Part shown: positions 52,854-62,628 of the stretch, piece after piece
Layout of the letters: each line of letters begins with the position of its first letter
Position numbering within the stretch: position 1 is the first letter of the stretch
Assembly: GCF_015356865.1 (NCBI RefSeq)
Contig: NZ_JAAFZA010000032.1
Location: 1 to 63,438 of the forward strand
Reading direction: 5' to 3'
From: Catenulispora pinisilvae
Lineage (GTDB): Bacteria; Actinomycetota; Actinomycetes; Streptomycetales; Catenulisporaceae
DNA length: 63,438 bases
The notes under the pieces: model-generated
What the model saw: the letters and a program-made list of their open reading frames with translations, nothing else
What the model was told of the DNA's origin: nothing
The model's database searches: none
Made by a program: the position numbers and the translations under genes

Positions 52854-52872
52854 TGGCACCACTTTGGTGCCA
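52854..52872. promoter_or_regulatory. Candidate RHH operator cluster
   Basis: TGGCACCA-CTT-TGGTGCCA is a perfect 8-bp inverted repeat 10 bp upstream of the RHH start. Related sequences follow in the same intergenic region: TGGTGCCA near 52920, the palindrome TGGCGCCA near 52940 and GGTGCCACC near 52952. Several copies of one half-site suit cooperative ribbon-helix-helix binding. Confidence 0.6.
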
Positions 52873-52964
52873 TTGGCAAGCCATCTTGGCTCAGACTGGC
52901 TCATCCCCAGCTCATGAGTGGTGCCATCGTCGGCGTCATTGGCGCCACAGAGGTGCCACCCCGA

Positions 52965-52980
52965 TGTTTCACGCGAAACA
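52965..52980. promoter_or_regulatory. Near-consensus parS site (ParB binding)
   Basis: TGTTTCACGCGAAACA differs from the bacterial parS consensus TGTTTCACGTGAAACA at one central base; the flanking A/T extends the symmetry. It is intergenic, between the RHH gene and purB. A 15/16 match by chance in such GC-rich DNA is very unlikely. No parAB genes are in the window. Confidence 0.75.
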
Positions 52981-53011
52981 TCCCTCACAAAATGACCGGC
53001 GCCGGGAACGC

Positions 53012-53048
53012 GAAAGCGGCTGCCAGACACCGTCTGACAGCCGCTTCC
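53012..53048 (-). terminator. Terminator hairpin downstream of purB
   Basis: GAAAGCGGCTGCCAGAC pairs with 53032-53048 through a 3-nt loop (17-bp stem with one or two wobble pairs). It lies 61 bp after the purB stop on the minus strand, where a TTTC follows. Confidence 0.75.
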
Positions 53049-53106
53049 AGCCGACTACCTCAACCGACTACCTCAAGCGACTACCTCGATCGACCGCCTC
53101 GGTCGA
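53049..53106. repeat. 13-bp tandem repeat, about four copies
   Basis: Units of CGACTACCTCAAC with small changes (CGACTACCTCAAG, CGACTACCTCGAT, CGACCGCCTCGGT) run from the purB terminator to its stop codon. Not coding. Confidence 0.85.
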
Positions 53107-53108
53107 CC

Positions 53109-54419
<1,311 letters not shown>

Positions 54420-54525
54420 GGCGGCGGCCTTCCTGGGAGTCGGCGGGAGGTCTTGACACCCGATTCTCCCAGGCTGCCGCACACCTTTGTAACCGTCGCA
54501 GGTCAGGGCCGGTGTGATCTGGGTC

Positions 54526-56259
54526 CTAGTGACTGGCCAGGTCCTCCCCGACGTGAAGCGAGTCGCTGCAATCACCGATCGGCGTGCGCCGCTCGAACCG
54601 GGCCTGCCCCGGGACCACTGACCTGGCGTAAGAACGCAGCTTCGCCAGGACCGCGGGATCCTTGATCGCCGAGTTCCGGATCCAGTCGCTGCTGCCCCTC
54701 GGGTCGGCGGGGTCGGGGGCCGAGGGGTAGATCTGCGTGTAGTCCCGCAACATGCGCGGGTCGAATCCGGGTCCGGCCATGAGCTCCGGCGACCAGTCGC
54801 CGTGGGTCTGGATGAAGGTCGGCTGCATGGTGTCGAAGACGTAGTCGCGCAGCCCGGTCGGGTTCTTGTCGTGCAGGTAGTCCGCGACCTTCGCGTCGAC
54901 CAGGCCCGCGGTGTCCCGCAGCCGCAGCCGGCTGGTCAGCGCGGTCCCGCCGAGGTCGGGCAGCAGCAGGCTGCCCTGCTCGACCCCGGCGATGTCCGCG
55001 AAGGAGTTGAACAGCTCGCCGTTCTCGTTGGCCACCACGCACAACGGGACCACCGGCCGCGCCGCGCTGTCCGACAGCATCGGCCCGGTGACGCCGTAGG
55101 CCAGGTACAGGGCCCCGGCGAGCGCCCCGGCCAGCCCGGCCCGCCGTCGCAGCCCCGGCAGGACGATCAGCCGCGCGGTGCAGATCGCGGTGGCCAGCGC
55201 CGCCAACGGCCAGACCGGCGTGGAGAACCGCAGCTGTCCCATCCAGTCCTGGTTCAGCACGCAGTACGCCACCAACGCCAGCGCCAGCGGCACCAGCACC
55301 GCGGTCATCGGCCGCCGCACCGCCGGCACCGCCGCCAGCCCGGCGGCCACCACCGCGATCGCCACCACCGAGAGCACCGGGCCGGGGTACTGCAACACGT
55401 CCGAGACCCGGTTCAGATCGGAGACCGCCGGGCTCGCCTGGGCCTTGGCCACCGCGGTGTTGGGCAGCCAGCGGCCGAACTCGAAGCGGCGCCAGAGCAC
55501 GTAGACGCCGTACAAGCCGACGGCCGGTCCGAAGTAGTACGCACCGGGCCGGATCGTCTCCCGGATCCGCTGCCGATCCACCAGCAGCAGGACTACCGCC
55601 GGATAGACGGCGAAGTAGATCAGGCCGTCCGGCCTGGTGAGCGCGGCCAGGGCGACCAGCACCCCGGCGACCACCGCGGTCCGGCGGGACAACAGCCGAT
55701 CCGGGTCGGCCACCACCGCGCGCAGGAGCAGTACCGCCAGGCTCGTGACCAGCAGCGCGTAAAAGGAGTTCTCCAAACCGGAGAACGTCCAGATGACGAA
55801 CGCCGGCACGAAGCCCAGCGCCGTCCCCGCGACGGCGGTGACCACGGCGGCGATCCGGCGGCTCGGCAGGGCGGCCACGGCCGCGGCGTAGAAGCAGATC
55901 AGGATGCCGATGACGCAGAGCAGCGCCAAGGCCTTCGGGAACAGGACATAATCGGGCACCCCGAACCACGCGCCGTGGTCGAACAGGCCGAGCAGTCTCC
56001 CGATCGCCAGCAGCGCGACCCATGTGGGGTCCGAGTAGCCCTCCACCGGAGGCGCGCCCGCCTGCACCACCGGGCCGTGGCCCTCGGCGAAGCTGCGCGC
56101 ATAGGCGAAGCTGATCCCGGCGTCGTCGACGATCCACCGGCCCAGCCGCGCGCCCTGGATCCCCACCACGAGCGCCGACCAGGTGACAGCCGCGACGCCG
56201 ACCCAGTCGCGTCTCAGCTTACTGACGCCCGTTCGGCCCCATCCCCGTATTGTCTTCAC
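54526..56259 (-). CDS. Polytopic membrane glycosyltransferase (GT-C, AftB-like)
   Basis: A 577-aa protein with about ten helices and a C-terminal extracytoplasmic domain. The first loop after helix one holds the Asp pair in IVDDAGISFAYARSFAEGHG, then PPVEGYSDPTWVALLA, SGLENSFYALLVTSL and ALTRPDGLIYFAVYP. This is the pattern of actinobacterial arabinofuranosyltransferase-like GT-C enzymes that use polyprenyl-phosphate sugars. The C-terminal domain has few conserved motifs. It probably glycosylates a cell-wall polymer. The start is GTG 56259. Confidence 0.82.
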   Translation of the reverse strand: MKTIRGWGRTGVSKLRRDWVGVAAVTWSALVVGIQGARLGRWIVDDAGISFAYARSFAEGHGPVVQAGAPPVEGYSDPTWVALLAIGRLLGLFDHGAWFGVPDYVLFPKALALLCVIGILICFYAAAVAALPSRRIAAVVTAVAGTALGFVPAFVIWTFSGLENSFYALLVTSLAVLLLRAVVADPDRLLSRRTAVVAGVLVALAALTRPDGLIYFAVYPAVVLLLVDRQRIRETIRPGAYYFGPAVGLYGVYVLWRRFEFGRWLPNTAVAKAQASPAVSDLNRVSDVLQYPGPVLSVVAIAVVAAGLAAVPAVRRPMTAVLVPLALALVAYCVLNQDWMGQLRFSTPVWPLAALATAICTARLIVLPGLRRRAGLAGALAGALYLAYGVTGPMLSDSAARPVVPLCVVANENGELFNSFADIAGVEQGSLLLPDLGGTALTSRLRLRDTAGLVDAKVADYLHDKNPTGLRDYVFDTMQPTFIQTHGDWSPELMAGPGFDPRMLRDYTQIYPSAPDPADPRGSSDWIRNSAIKDPAVLAKLRSYARSVVPGQARFERRTPIGDCSDSLHVGEDLASH

Positions 56260-56337
56260 GACTGGGTGACGGCGCTAACTTGTTCGAGGTTGGCTACGAA
56301 ACAGTAACGCTTGCTATTTCTGCGAATGGATCAGCGA

Positions 56338-57792
56338 TTAGCGGGTAATTCGCGCCAGCCAATCAGACAATCTGGAGACATCTCCGATATCCGCGAGCGC
56401 GGCGGCCATATCGTGAATAGGCACGGGATCACCGGCCATATCCCGCAGCACCGGTCCGTCCAGCCAGTCCAGGCCCCACGCCGCCAGCCGCGCCTCGACG
56501 AGCCGAACCGCCAGATAAGCCGCGAGGCTGTCGGTATCCGGCTCCGAGGAATGCGCGGGTTGGAGATCATCGGATTCTCCCAAGCGCGGCCCCGGGATCA
56601 TCGCGGCCCACCGGCCGCCGCCGCCCCGCGCTTCGCCGCCGCCCACTTCACCGCCGCGCGTATCAGTACCCAGTGGTTCCCCGCGCCGCGCGCCGGGCAC
56701 CCCGGCCTCGGCGATCAGGGTGCGTATCCGCTTGGCCGCCGGATGCTCCTCCGGCATCGCCGCCGCGCGCCGCACCAGCTCCGGCTCGGTGACCGAGGTG
56801 ACGTACCGCTCCCAGGTCACCGTCCGCTCGATCCGGCGCCCCTCGAACAGCTCCGCGGCCATCCGCGACGCGTGGGCGTCCACGTCGCCGGGCTCCTCCA
56901 GCAGGTCACACGCGGGCCGCTCGCTCAGCCGGGTGGCCAGCGCGCCGGCCATCCGGTCCCGCCGGCCCAGCGAGGTCAGCGCGCCGACCAGGGCGAGGTT
57001 CAGCCCCACCGGGCAGTAGCCCGACTCCCACGCCGGCTGCGCGAGCCGGGTCAGCACCCGGTCCCAGCCGGCGGCGGCCATGTTGATCTGTTCGTGGGCG
57101 TAGGCCCGGGCGGCCGGCTCGATCATCCGGGAGGCCGCCACGGCCTCCCAGGCCACGACCCGCTCCAAGGACTCGGCACGGGCCTCGAAGTACCCTGCCA
57201 TCCGGCGCCGCCACCCCGGGAACACGTGCGGCGACCGGCCGGGCCGGCCGTGCAGCGCGCCGATGCTCCGGGTGGCGAAGGCCCGAGCCCGCACGATCCG
57301 CTCGTCCCCGGCCGCCGCCATCCCGGCCACCAGCGGCGCCAACAGCCCCCGGAGTTCGCTGACGCGCAGCCACCACAGGAACGGCGCGCCGATCACCAGC
57401 ACCGGGCCGCCGGGCCGCGGATCCAGCCAGGCGTCGCAGTCCGGGGACAGCTCGATGCCGGCCGGGGTCGGCACCTGGAGTTGCAGCGCCAACTGCCGGA
57501 CCAGCAGTTCCAGTTCGGGGGCGGAACCGCCGGCCAACTGGACGGTCTTCGGAGGCAGGACCGCGCTCCGATACAGGCGGATCGCCGGCAGCGCCCACAG
57601 CGCGCACACCACCCCGGCCGCCGCTATCGTCGCCGGCCCGACGCCGTCCCAGCCGCGCATTCGGGCCAGGCCGACGAGCGCCGCGAAGGCCGCGGCGGCG
57701 CTCAGGGCGTAGGCCGCTATCACCCACGCGCGGACACGCAGTAGCGCGCGAGCCGCTCTGTGAGCGCTCACCCGCGCTGTGGTCGCAGTCAC
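56338..57792 (-). CDS. Degenerate M48-like membrane protein
   Basis: A 484-aa protein. Two hydrophobic segments lie at residues about 22-66, then a soluble part. VLVIGAPFLWWLRVSELRGLLAPLVAGMAA corresponds in spacing to the M48 peptidase strand and helix in which HExxH would follow ELRAVLA. Here the motif has no His/Glu pair (PLVAG), so it would be a pseudoprotease. Later regions (YEARAESLERVVAWEAVAAS) fit the helical part. A Gly/Arg-rich low-complexity stretch (RGGEVGGGEARGGGGR) precedes the C-terminal part. The assignment is by pattern; it lies upstream of the glycosyltransferase on the same strand. Confidence 0.6.
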   Translation of the reverse strand: MTATTARVSAHRAARALLRVRAWVIAAYALSAAAAFAALVGLARMRGWDGVGPATIAAAGVVCALWALPAIRLYRSAVLPPKTVQLAGGSAPELELLVRQLALQLQVPTPAGIELSPDCDAWLDPRPGGPVLVIGAPFLWWLRVSELRGLLAPLVAGMAAAGDERIVRARAFATRSIGALHGRPGRSPHVFPGWRRRMAGYFEARAESLERVVAWEAVAASRMIEPAARAYAHEQINMAAAGWDRVLTRLAQPAWESGYCPVGLNLALVGALTSLGRRDRMAGALATRLSERPACDLLEEPGDVDAHASRMAAELFEGRRIERTVTWERYVTSVTEPELVRRAAAMPEEHPAAKRIRTLIAEAGVPGARRGEPLGTDTRGGEVGGGEARGGGGRWAAMIPGPRLGESDDLQPAHSSEPDTDSLAAYLAVRLVEARLAAWGLDWLDGPVLRDMAGDPVPIHDMAAALADIGDVSRLSDWLARITR

Positions 57793-57936
57793 CGTGCTGA
57801 TGGATCCCCCAAGCGTCCAGGCCGCTTACGAGCCTGTTGCGAAGGCTAGCGCGAATCACCGACAGCGGTTAGCGACGTGGCTTGAATACACACTTTCGGA
57901 TGGCGGGGTAAGGGATCCGTGCCTCAGCGTGACGTA

Positions 57937-59190
57937 TCAGGCAGCTGTTTCAGCGGCCTTTTCTGCAATGTCGGTGCGGTGCTGCGCACCGGCGATACCG
58001 ATGGCCGCCAAGCCCTGGTACGCCTTGGCGCGGGCGGCCGCCAGACCGTCCGCGACCGCGGTCACCGCCAGGACCCGGCCGCCGACGGTGACCAGGTCGC
58101 CGTCCGCGTTCCGGTTGGTCCCGGCCTGGTTCACCGCGGTGCCCAGCCGCTCGGCGGCCTCGACCCCGGTGATGACGTCGCCGGCGCGCGGGGTCCCCGG
58201 GTAGCCGGCGGCGGCCAGCACGACGGTGACGGAGGCGCCGTCGCGCCACCGGGGCGCCGGGGCGGCGGCGAGCGTGCCGGTCGCGGCCGGGAGCAGCAGC
58301 TCGGACAGCGGCGATGCGAGCATCGCCAGCACGCTCTGGGTCTCGGGGTCGCCGAAACGCGCGTTGAACTCCACGACGCGCAACCCCTTGGCGGTCAGCG
58401 CCAGACCGGCGTAGACCAGCCCGGCGAAGGGGGTGCCGCGCCGGCGCAGCTCGTCGACCAGCGGCTGGATGACCGTGGCGACGACCTCTTCGGTCAGGCC
58501 CGCCGGCGCCCAGAGGAGCGGGCAGTAGGCGCCCATGCCGCCGGTGTTGGGGCCGGTGTCGCCGTCGCCGATCCGCTTGAAGTCCTGCGAGGGCATCATC
58601 GGGACGACCGTGGTGCCGTCGGTGACGCCGAACAGCGAGATCTCGGGGCCGTCGAGGTATTCCTCGATCACCACCCGGCCGCAGGCCCGGGCGTGCGCCA
58701 GGGCGGCGTCGCGGTCCTCGGTCACGACGACGCCCTTGCCGGCGGCGAGGGCATCGTCCTTGACGACATAGGGGAAGCCGGCGAACTCGTCGAGCGCCTT
58801 GACGTATTCGTCCTCGGTCTGGCAGACATAGGACTTGGCGGTCGGGATGCCGGCGGCCGCCATGACCTCCTTGGAGAAGGCCTTCGACCCCTCCAGCAGC
58901 GCGGCGGCCTTGGACGGCCCGAAGACCGGGATCCCCGCCTCGCGCACCGGATCCGCGACCCCGGCCACCAGCGGCGCCTCCGGCCCCACCACGACCAGGT
59001 CCACGTCGAGCTCCACGGCCAGGTCCCGCACCGCCGCCGGGTCCATCGCGTCCACCGGCCGCAGCTCGGCGACCTCGGCGATGCCGGGGTTGCCGGGCGC
59101 GCAGTAGAGCGCGGTGACGGCGGGGTCGGTGCTGAGGGCGCGGGCGAGGGCGTGCTCGCGGCCGCCGGTGCCGATGACGAGGACCTTCAT
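57937..59190 (-). CDS. purD: Phosphoribosylamine-glycine ligase
   Basis: A 417-aa GAR synthetase (ATP-grasp), step two of purine synthesis. N-terminal MKVLVIGTGGREHALA, then GPEAPLVAGVADPVREAGIPVFGPS, AAGKGVVV and the conserved GAYCPLLWAP. The C-terminus has an Ala-rich extension. It is divergent from a MarR gene. It closes the set of purine genes seen here (purN, H, E and K are not in the window). Confidence 0.96.
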   Translation of the reverse strand: MKVLVIGTGGREHALARALSTDPAVTALYCAPGNPGIAEVAELRPVDAMDPAAVRDLAVELDVDLVVVGPEAPLVAGVADPVREAGIPVFGPSKAAALLEGSKAFSKEVMAAAGIPTAKSYVCQTEDEYVKALDEFAGFPYVVKDDALAAGKGVVVTEDRDAALAHARACGRVVIEEYLDGPEISLFGVTDGTTVVPMMPSQDFKRIGDGDTGPNTGGMGAYCPLLWAPAGLTEEVVATVIQPLVDELRRRGTPFAGLVYAGLALTAKGLRVVEFNARFGDPETQSVLAMLASPLSELLLPAATGTLAAAPAPRWRDGASVTVVLAAAGYPGTPRAGDVITGVEAAERLGTAVNQAGTNRNADGDLVTVGGRVLAVTAVADGLAAARAKAYQGLAAIGIAGAQHRTDIAEKAAETAA

Positions 59191-59229
59191 GGTCGTTAGG
59201 GTACCGGCGGGGGAGATAGACAGGCTGGA

Positions 59230-59246
59230 CTGTACAGTTTAAACTG
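59230..59246. promoter_or_regulatory. Overlapping palindromes upstream of MarR/MFS pair
   Basis: CTGTACAG (59230-59237) and the perfect 12-bp palindrome CAGTTTAAACTG (59235-59246) overlap just 5 bp before the MarR start codon. AT-rich palindromes there suggest an autoregulatory operator. Confidence 0.6.
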
Positions 59247-59251
59247 AAGGT

Positions 59252-59761
59252 ATGGACGCGAAGGCTGAGACGAACTCCACGACCGGCACCTCGGGCTCCG
59301 CAGCGGCCACCTCCGCGCCGGCGGCCGTCGACCCGGCGGCTGCGGACCCGGCGTACGCCGCGCGCGAGCTGCGTGTACTGGTCGGCCGCCTACGCCGCCG
59401 GCTGCGCGAGGTGGACGACGTCCACGAACTGACCGCCTCGCAGCTGGCCGTCCTGGGCCGCCTGGACCGCGACGGCCCGGCCTCGACCAGCGACCTGGCG
59501 AAAGCCGAGCACGTCCGCCCGCAGTCCATGGCCGCGACCATCGCCGCCCTGGACGAGCGCGGCATGATCGCCCGCCGCCAGGACCCCGCCGACGGCCGCC
59601 GCCAGCTCATCGAGCCGACACCGGCGGCGGACGACGCGGTACGCGGATCGCGGCAGGCCCGCGACGAGTGGCTGGAGTGCGCGCTGCGGGAGCGGTTCTC
59701 GGCGGAGGAGTTGGCGACGGTGGTAGCCGCCCTGGGATTTTTGGAGCGCTTGAGCGAATGA
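59252..59761 (+). CDS. MarR-family regulator
   Basis: A 169-aa winged-helix regulator. After a 35-residue Ala/Thr/Ser-rich leader comes LREVDDVHELTASQLAVLGRLDRDG, then ASTSDLAKAEHVRPQSMAATIAALDERGMI and the wing DPADGRRQLIEPT. It overlaps an MFS efflux gene by ATGA and likely represses the two-gene operon. The palindromes at 59230-59246 lie directly upstream. Confidence 0.92.
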   Translation: MDAKAETNSTTGTSGSAAATSAPAAVDPAAADPAYAARELRVLVGRLRRRLREVDDVHELTASQLAVLGRLDRDGPASTSDLAKAEHVRPQSMAATIAALDERGMIARRQDPADGRRQLIEPTPAADDAVRGSRQARDEWLECALRERFSAEELATVVAALGFLERLSE

Positions 59762-61251
59762 CACAGACCACACCCCACCCCACGGACTCCGCACTTCCCG
59801 CACCGCGCAGGTCCCCCGATCCGGCCACCGCGGGTCCGGCCGCCGCTCTGGGTGATCCGGCTCTGGGTGATCCAGCTCCCGCCGCACCCCCGGCGACCCC
59901 GGCCTTCAACCACCGCCTGATCGTCCCGCTCCTGCTCGGCGCCACCCTCAACCCGATCAACTCCTCGATGATCGCGATCGCGCTGGTGCCGATCGGCGCG
60001 GCCTTCGGCGCCTCCCCCGCGTCTACCGCGTGGCTCGTCTCCTCGCTCTACCTCGCGACCGCTATAGGGCAGCCGGTGATCGGGCGGCTCGTCGACCGTT
60101 TCGGGGCCCGGCCGCTGTACCTCACCGGGGCCGCGCTGGTCGGCCTGGCCGGGGTGATCGGGACGGCGGCGCCGTCGCTGAGCGTGCTGATCGTGGCGCG
60201 AGTACTGCTCGGCTTCGGGACCAGCGCCCAGTTCCCCGCAGCGATGCACACGGTGCGCGGCGAGGCTCAGCGCACCGGTCTGAAGACGCCTAGCGGAATC
60301 CTTACAGCGCTCTCCATATCCGCGCAGAGCACGATGGTCATCGGACCGACGCTCGGTGGCGCGCTCGTCAGCGTCGGCGGTTGGCGCTTCGTGTTCGCCA
60401 TCAACATCCCGCTGGCGTTGGTCTGTATAGCGCTCGGCACGCGGAGTCTGCCTAAGAGCAAGACCGTGCCTAACGAGAGCCGGATCGACCTGGTGGGCAT
60501 GGCACTGTTCGCCGCCATGTTGACCAGCCTGCTGCTGTTCCTCATGAACCTGAGTGTCGACAACCTGTACCTGCTCGCTGTCGCCGCTGTATTCGCCGCA
60601 GTGTTCGCCCGTGTAGAGCTCCGTACCGGGGAACCCTTTATAGACCTGCGCATCTTCGGCGGGAACACCCCGCTCCTGGTCACCTACCTACGCCAGACCC
60701 TCACGTACATCCTCACCTACAGCTTCATCTACGGATTCACGCAGTGGCTGGAGGAGGGACGCGGCCTCAGCGCTTCTGAAGCGGGACTGGTCGTCCTGCC
60801 GACGTCCCTCACGGCGATCGTCGTGGCGTGGTTCAGCGGACGACGCAGCGGGATCCGCAGCAAGCTGATCGTGGGCACCGCGTCGATCATCGCGGCGTCC
60901 GGGGGACTGCTGATCCTTAATAGGGCGAGCGCTATATGGGTCCTCCTAGCCGTGGGCCTACTAGCGGGCGCCACTCAGGGGATGAACGGGCTGGCCAACC
61001 AGAACGCCTTGTTCCGGCAGGCGGACGCGGCTCGCATGGGCACAGCGGCGGGACTTCTGAGAACCTTTCAGTACCTCGGCGCCATCCTGTCCTCGGCCGC
61101 CGTGGCGATCGTCTTCCGCACCGGGGCGTCCTCGGGCGGGCTGCACGAGCTGGCCGTCGTCATGATCGGCTGCGGTGTGCTGCTGCTCGCGGTGGTCCTC
61201 GCCGACCGCTCGCTGTCCCTGCGCACCACGGACCGTGAACCGACCCGATAG
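59758..61251 (+). CDS. MFS efflux transporter
   Basis: A 497-aa membrane protein. The N-terminal about 50 residues are a Pro/Ala-rich cytoplasmic stretch including ALGDPALGDPAP. The first helix has ATLNPINSSMIAIALVPIG, and motif A is GRLVDRFGARPLYLTGAALVG. About 12-14 helices follow. ATG 59758 overlaps the MarR stop (ATGA). The substrate is probably a drug, as in MarR-linked pumps. Confidence 0.9.
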   Translation: MTQTTPHPTDSALPAPRRSPDPATAGPAAALGDPALGDPAPAAPPATPAFNHRLIVPLLLGATLNPINSSMIAIALVPIGAAFGASPASTAWLVSSLYLATAIGQPVIGRLVDRFGARPLYLTGAALVGLAGVIGTAAPSLSVLIVARVLLGFGTSAQFPAAMHTVRGEAQRTGLKTPSGILTALSISAQSTMVIGPTLGGALVSVGGWRFVFAINIPLALVCIALGTRSLPKSKTVPNESRIDLVGMALFAAMLTSLLLFLMNLSVDNLYLLAVAAVFAAVFARVELRTGEPFIDLRIFGGNTPLLVTYLRQTLTYILTYSFIYGFTQWLEEGRGLSASEAGLVVLPTSLTAIVVAWFSGRRSGIRSKLIVGTASIIAASGGLLILNRASAIWVLLAVGLLAGATQGMNGLANQNALFRQADAARMGTAAGLLRTFQYLGAILSSAAVAIVFRTGASSGGLHELAVVMIGCGVLLLAVVLADRSLSLRTTDREPTR

Positions 61252-61262
61252 GAACCCGCGAC

Positions 61263-61910
61263 ATGGCGCTGGCCACCCTGGATCCGAAGACCGCACTCGT
61301 CCTCATCGACCTGCAGCGTGGCATCGTCGCGCCGCCGGCGGTCCCGTACACCGGTACCGACGTGGTGGCGCGCGGCAAGGAACTCGCGGACGCGTTCCGT
61401 GCCCACGGGCTCCCGGTCGTCCTGGTGAACGTCGCCTTCTCGCCCGACTTCGCCGACGCTCCGCAGGGCCGGGACGACGAGACGCCGGGGCCGGGGCCCG
61501 ACTCCGCCGAGGGCGAGGGCGAGGGCGAGGGTGCGGGTGCGGGTGAGAGTGACGACGAGGGCTTCCCCGCCGACTTCGCGGTCATCGTCGACGAACTCGG
61601 CGCGCAGGACGGCGACATCCGCGTCACCAAGCATCAGTGGGGCGCCTTCCACGGCACGGACCTGGACACCCAGCTGCGGCGCCGGGGCGTCACGCAGATC
61701 GTCTTGGCCGGCCTGGTCACCAGCCGCGGGGTGGACACCACCGCGCGGGAGGCGTACGCGCACAACTACAGCGTCGCGTTCGCGGTCGACGCGATGGCCG
61801 ACCGGGGGATCGAGGTGCACGAGAACGCCGTCGAGCGCATCTTCCCGCAGATCGGCCAGCGTGCCACCACGGCAGAGGTTCTGGAGACGCTTGCCAAGAC
61901 GCGCGCCTAA
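61263..61910 (+). CDS. Isochorismatase-fold hydrolase lacking the catalytic cysteine
   Basis: A 215-aa protein of the cysteine-hydrolase fold. Asp16 (LVLIDLQRG) and Lys123 (VTKHQWGAF) are in place. At the nucleophile position of TSRGVDTTAREA there is Gly156 instead of Cys, as in true isochorismatases of the PhzD/EntB type. An extra acidic Gly/Glu repeat (EGEGEGEGAGAGESDDEG) sits at about residues 82-100, between strands. It is 11 bp after the MFS gene and may belong to its operon. The substrate may be isochorismate-like, or the protein may be inactive. Confidence 0.85.
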   Translation: MALATLDPKTALVLIDLQRGIVAPPAVPYTGTDVVARGKELADAFRAHGLPVVLVNVAFSPDFADAPQGRDDETPGPGPDSAEGEGEGEGAGAGESDDEGFPADFAVIVDELGAQDGDIRVTKHQWGAFHGTDLDTQLRRRGVTQIVLAGLVTSRGVDTTAREAYAHNYSVAFAVDAMADRGIEVHENAVERIFPQIGQRATTAEVLETLAKTRA

Positions 61911-61913
61911 AGC

Positions 61914-61965
61914 AGATCTACCAGTAGATCTACTACAGGAGTTCTCCAGCGGATCCTGATCCGCT
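61914..61965. terminator. Pair of hairpins between converging genes
   Basis: AGATCTAC-CA-GTAGATCT (61914-61931) and AGCGGATC-CT-GATCCGCT (61948-61965) are two perfect 8-bp stems in the 55-bp gap between the hydrolase stop and the stop of the next, opposing gene. They may end transcription from both sides. Confidence 0.6.
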
Positions 61966-62538
61966 TCAGGAGCTCTCCAGAGGCTCTGTCACTTCCTGGA
62001 GAAGCCCGTAGCAGAACCGGGCACGGCGCCGCGCTGTAGCGCCGTGCCCGTCGTCGTATCCGTACTCGCTCTGCCAACGCGTTGGGGCGTCCTCAGGGAG
62101 ATGCCGGACCCGCGGATACATCCGCTCCAGGTCCCCGACCACGTACTGCCACGGCTCCAACGCCTGATCCGTCGGCGGCGCCGGGGGTTCCGTATCAGGA
62201 GCCCGTACCAGCCACTCCTGCCATACCTGTCCGCCAGGCCCGACCACGATCTCGAAGCGCAGCTCCGGCCACACCGGCAGGATCCAGTGGTACAGCCGGC
62301 TGACCAGGTCCCCGGTCCGCAGATCCGCCTCCTCGTCCGCCGGACCGAGAAGCGCCCTAAAGCGTTCCGGACCGCGGGGTGCGGCACGCGACCGTACATA
62401 GCGCTGCCACCACGCGTTCGCATCGCGCATCTCAGTGACGGTGAAACCCAGGCCCTGCCGTGCGTGCTCCACCAAGCCTGGTTGGTAGTCGGCCATCCGG
62501 CGGAGCAGAACCAGCTGGAACTCCGAACGCGAAATCAC
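61966..62538 (-). CDS. Conserved hypothetical protein
   Basis: A 190-aa soluble protein with no recognised family. Segments LGFTVTEMRDANAWWQRYVR, LVSRLYHWILPVWPELRFEI and GGQVWQEWLVRAPD suggest a mixed alpha/beta fold rich in Trp. No catalytic motif, export signal or membrane segment is seen. It is flanked by the hydrolase (convergent) and the repetitive protein upstream on the same strand, 90 bp away. Codon pattern and GC3 fit the neighbours, so the gene looks real. Confidence 0.65.
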   Translation of the reverse strand: MISRSEFQLVLLRRMADYQPGLVEHARQGLGFTVTEMRDANAWWQRYVRSRAAPRGPERFRALLGPADEEADLRTGDLVSRLYHWILPVWPELRFEIVVGPGGQVWQEWLVRAPDTEPPAPPTDQALEPWQYVVGDLERMYPRVRHLPEDAPTRWQSEYGYDDGHGATARRRARFCYGLLQEVTEPLESS

Positions 62539-62628
62539 CTCGCGAGCTTAGTCCGGGACACCCACACAGCGACCGCGCCAGTACGAAACTCCGGGCGAGA
62601 CAAGCGGCGCTCTGGCAAGGCGCACCGA

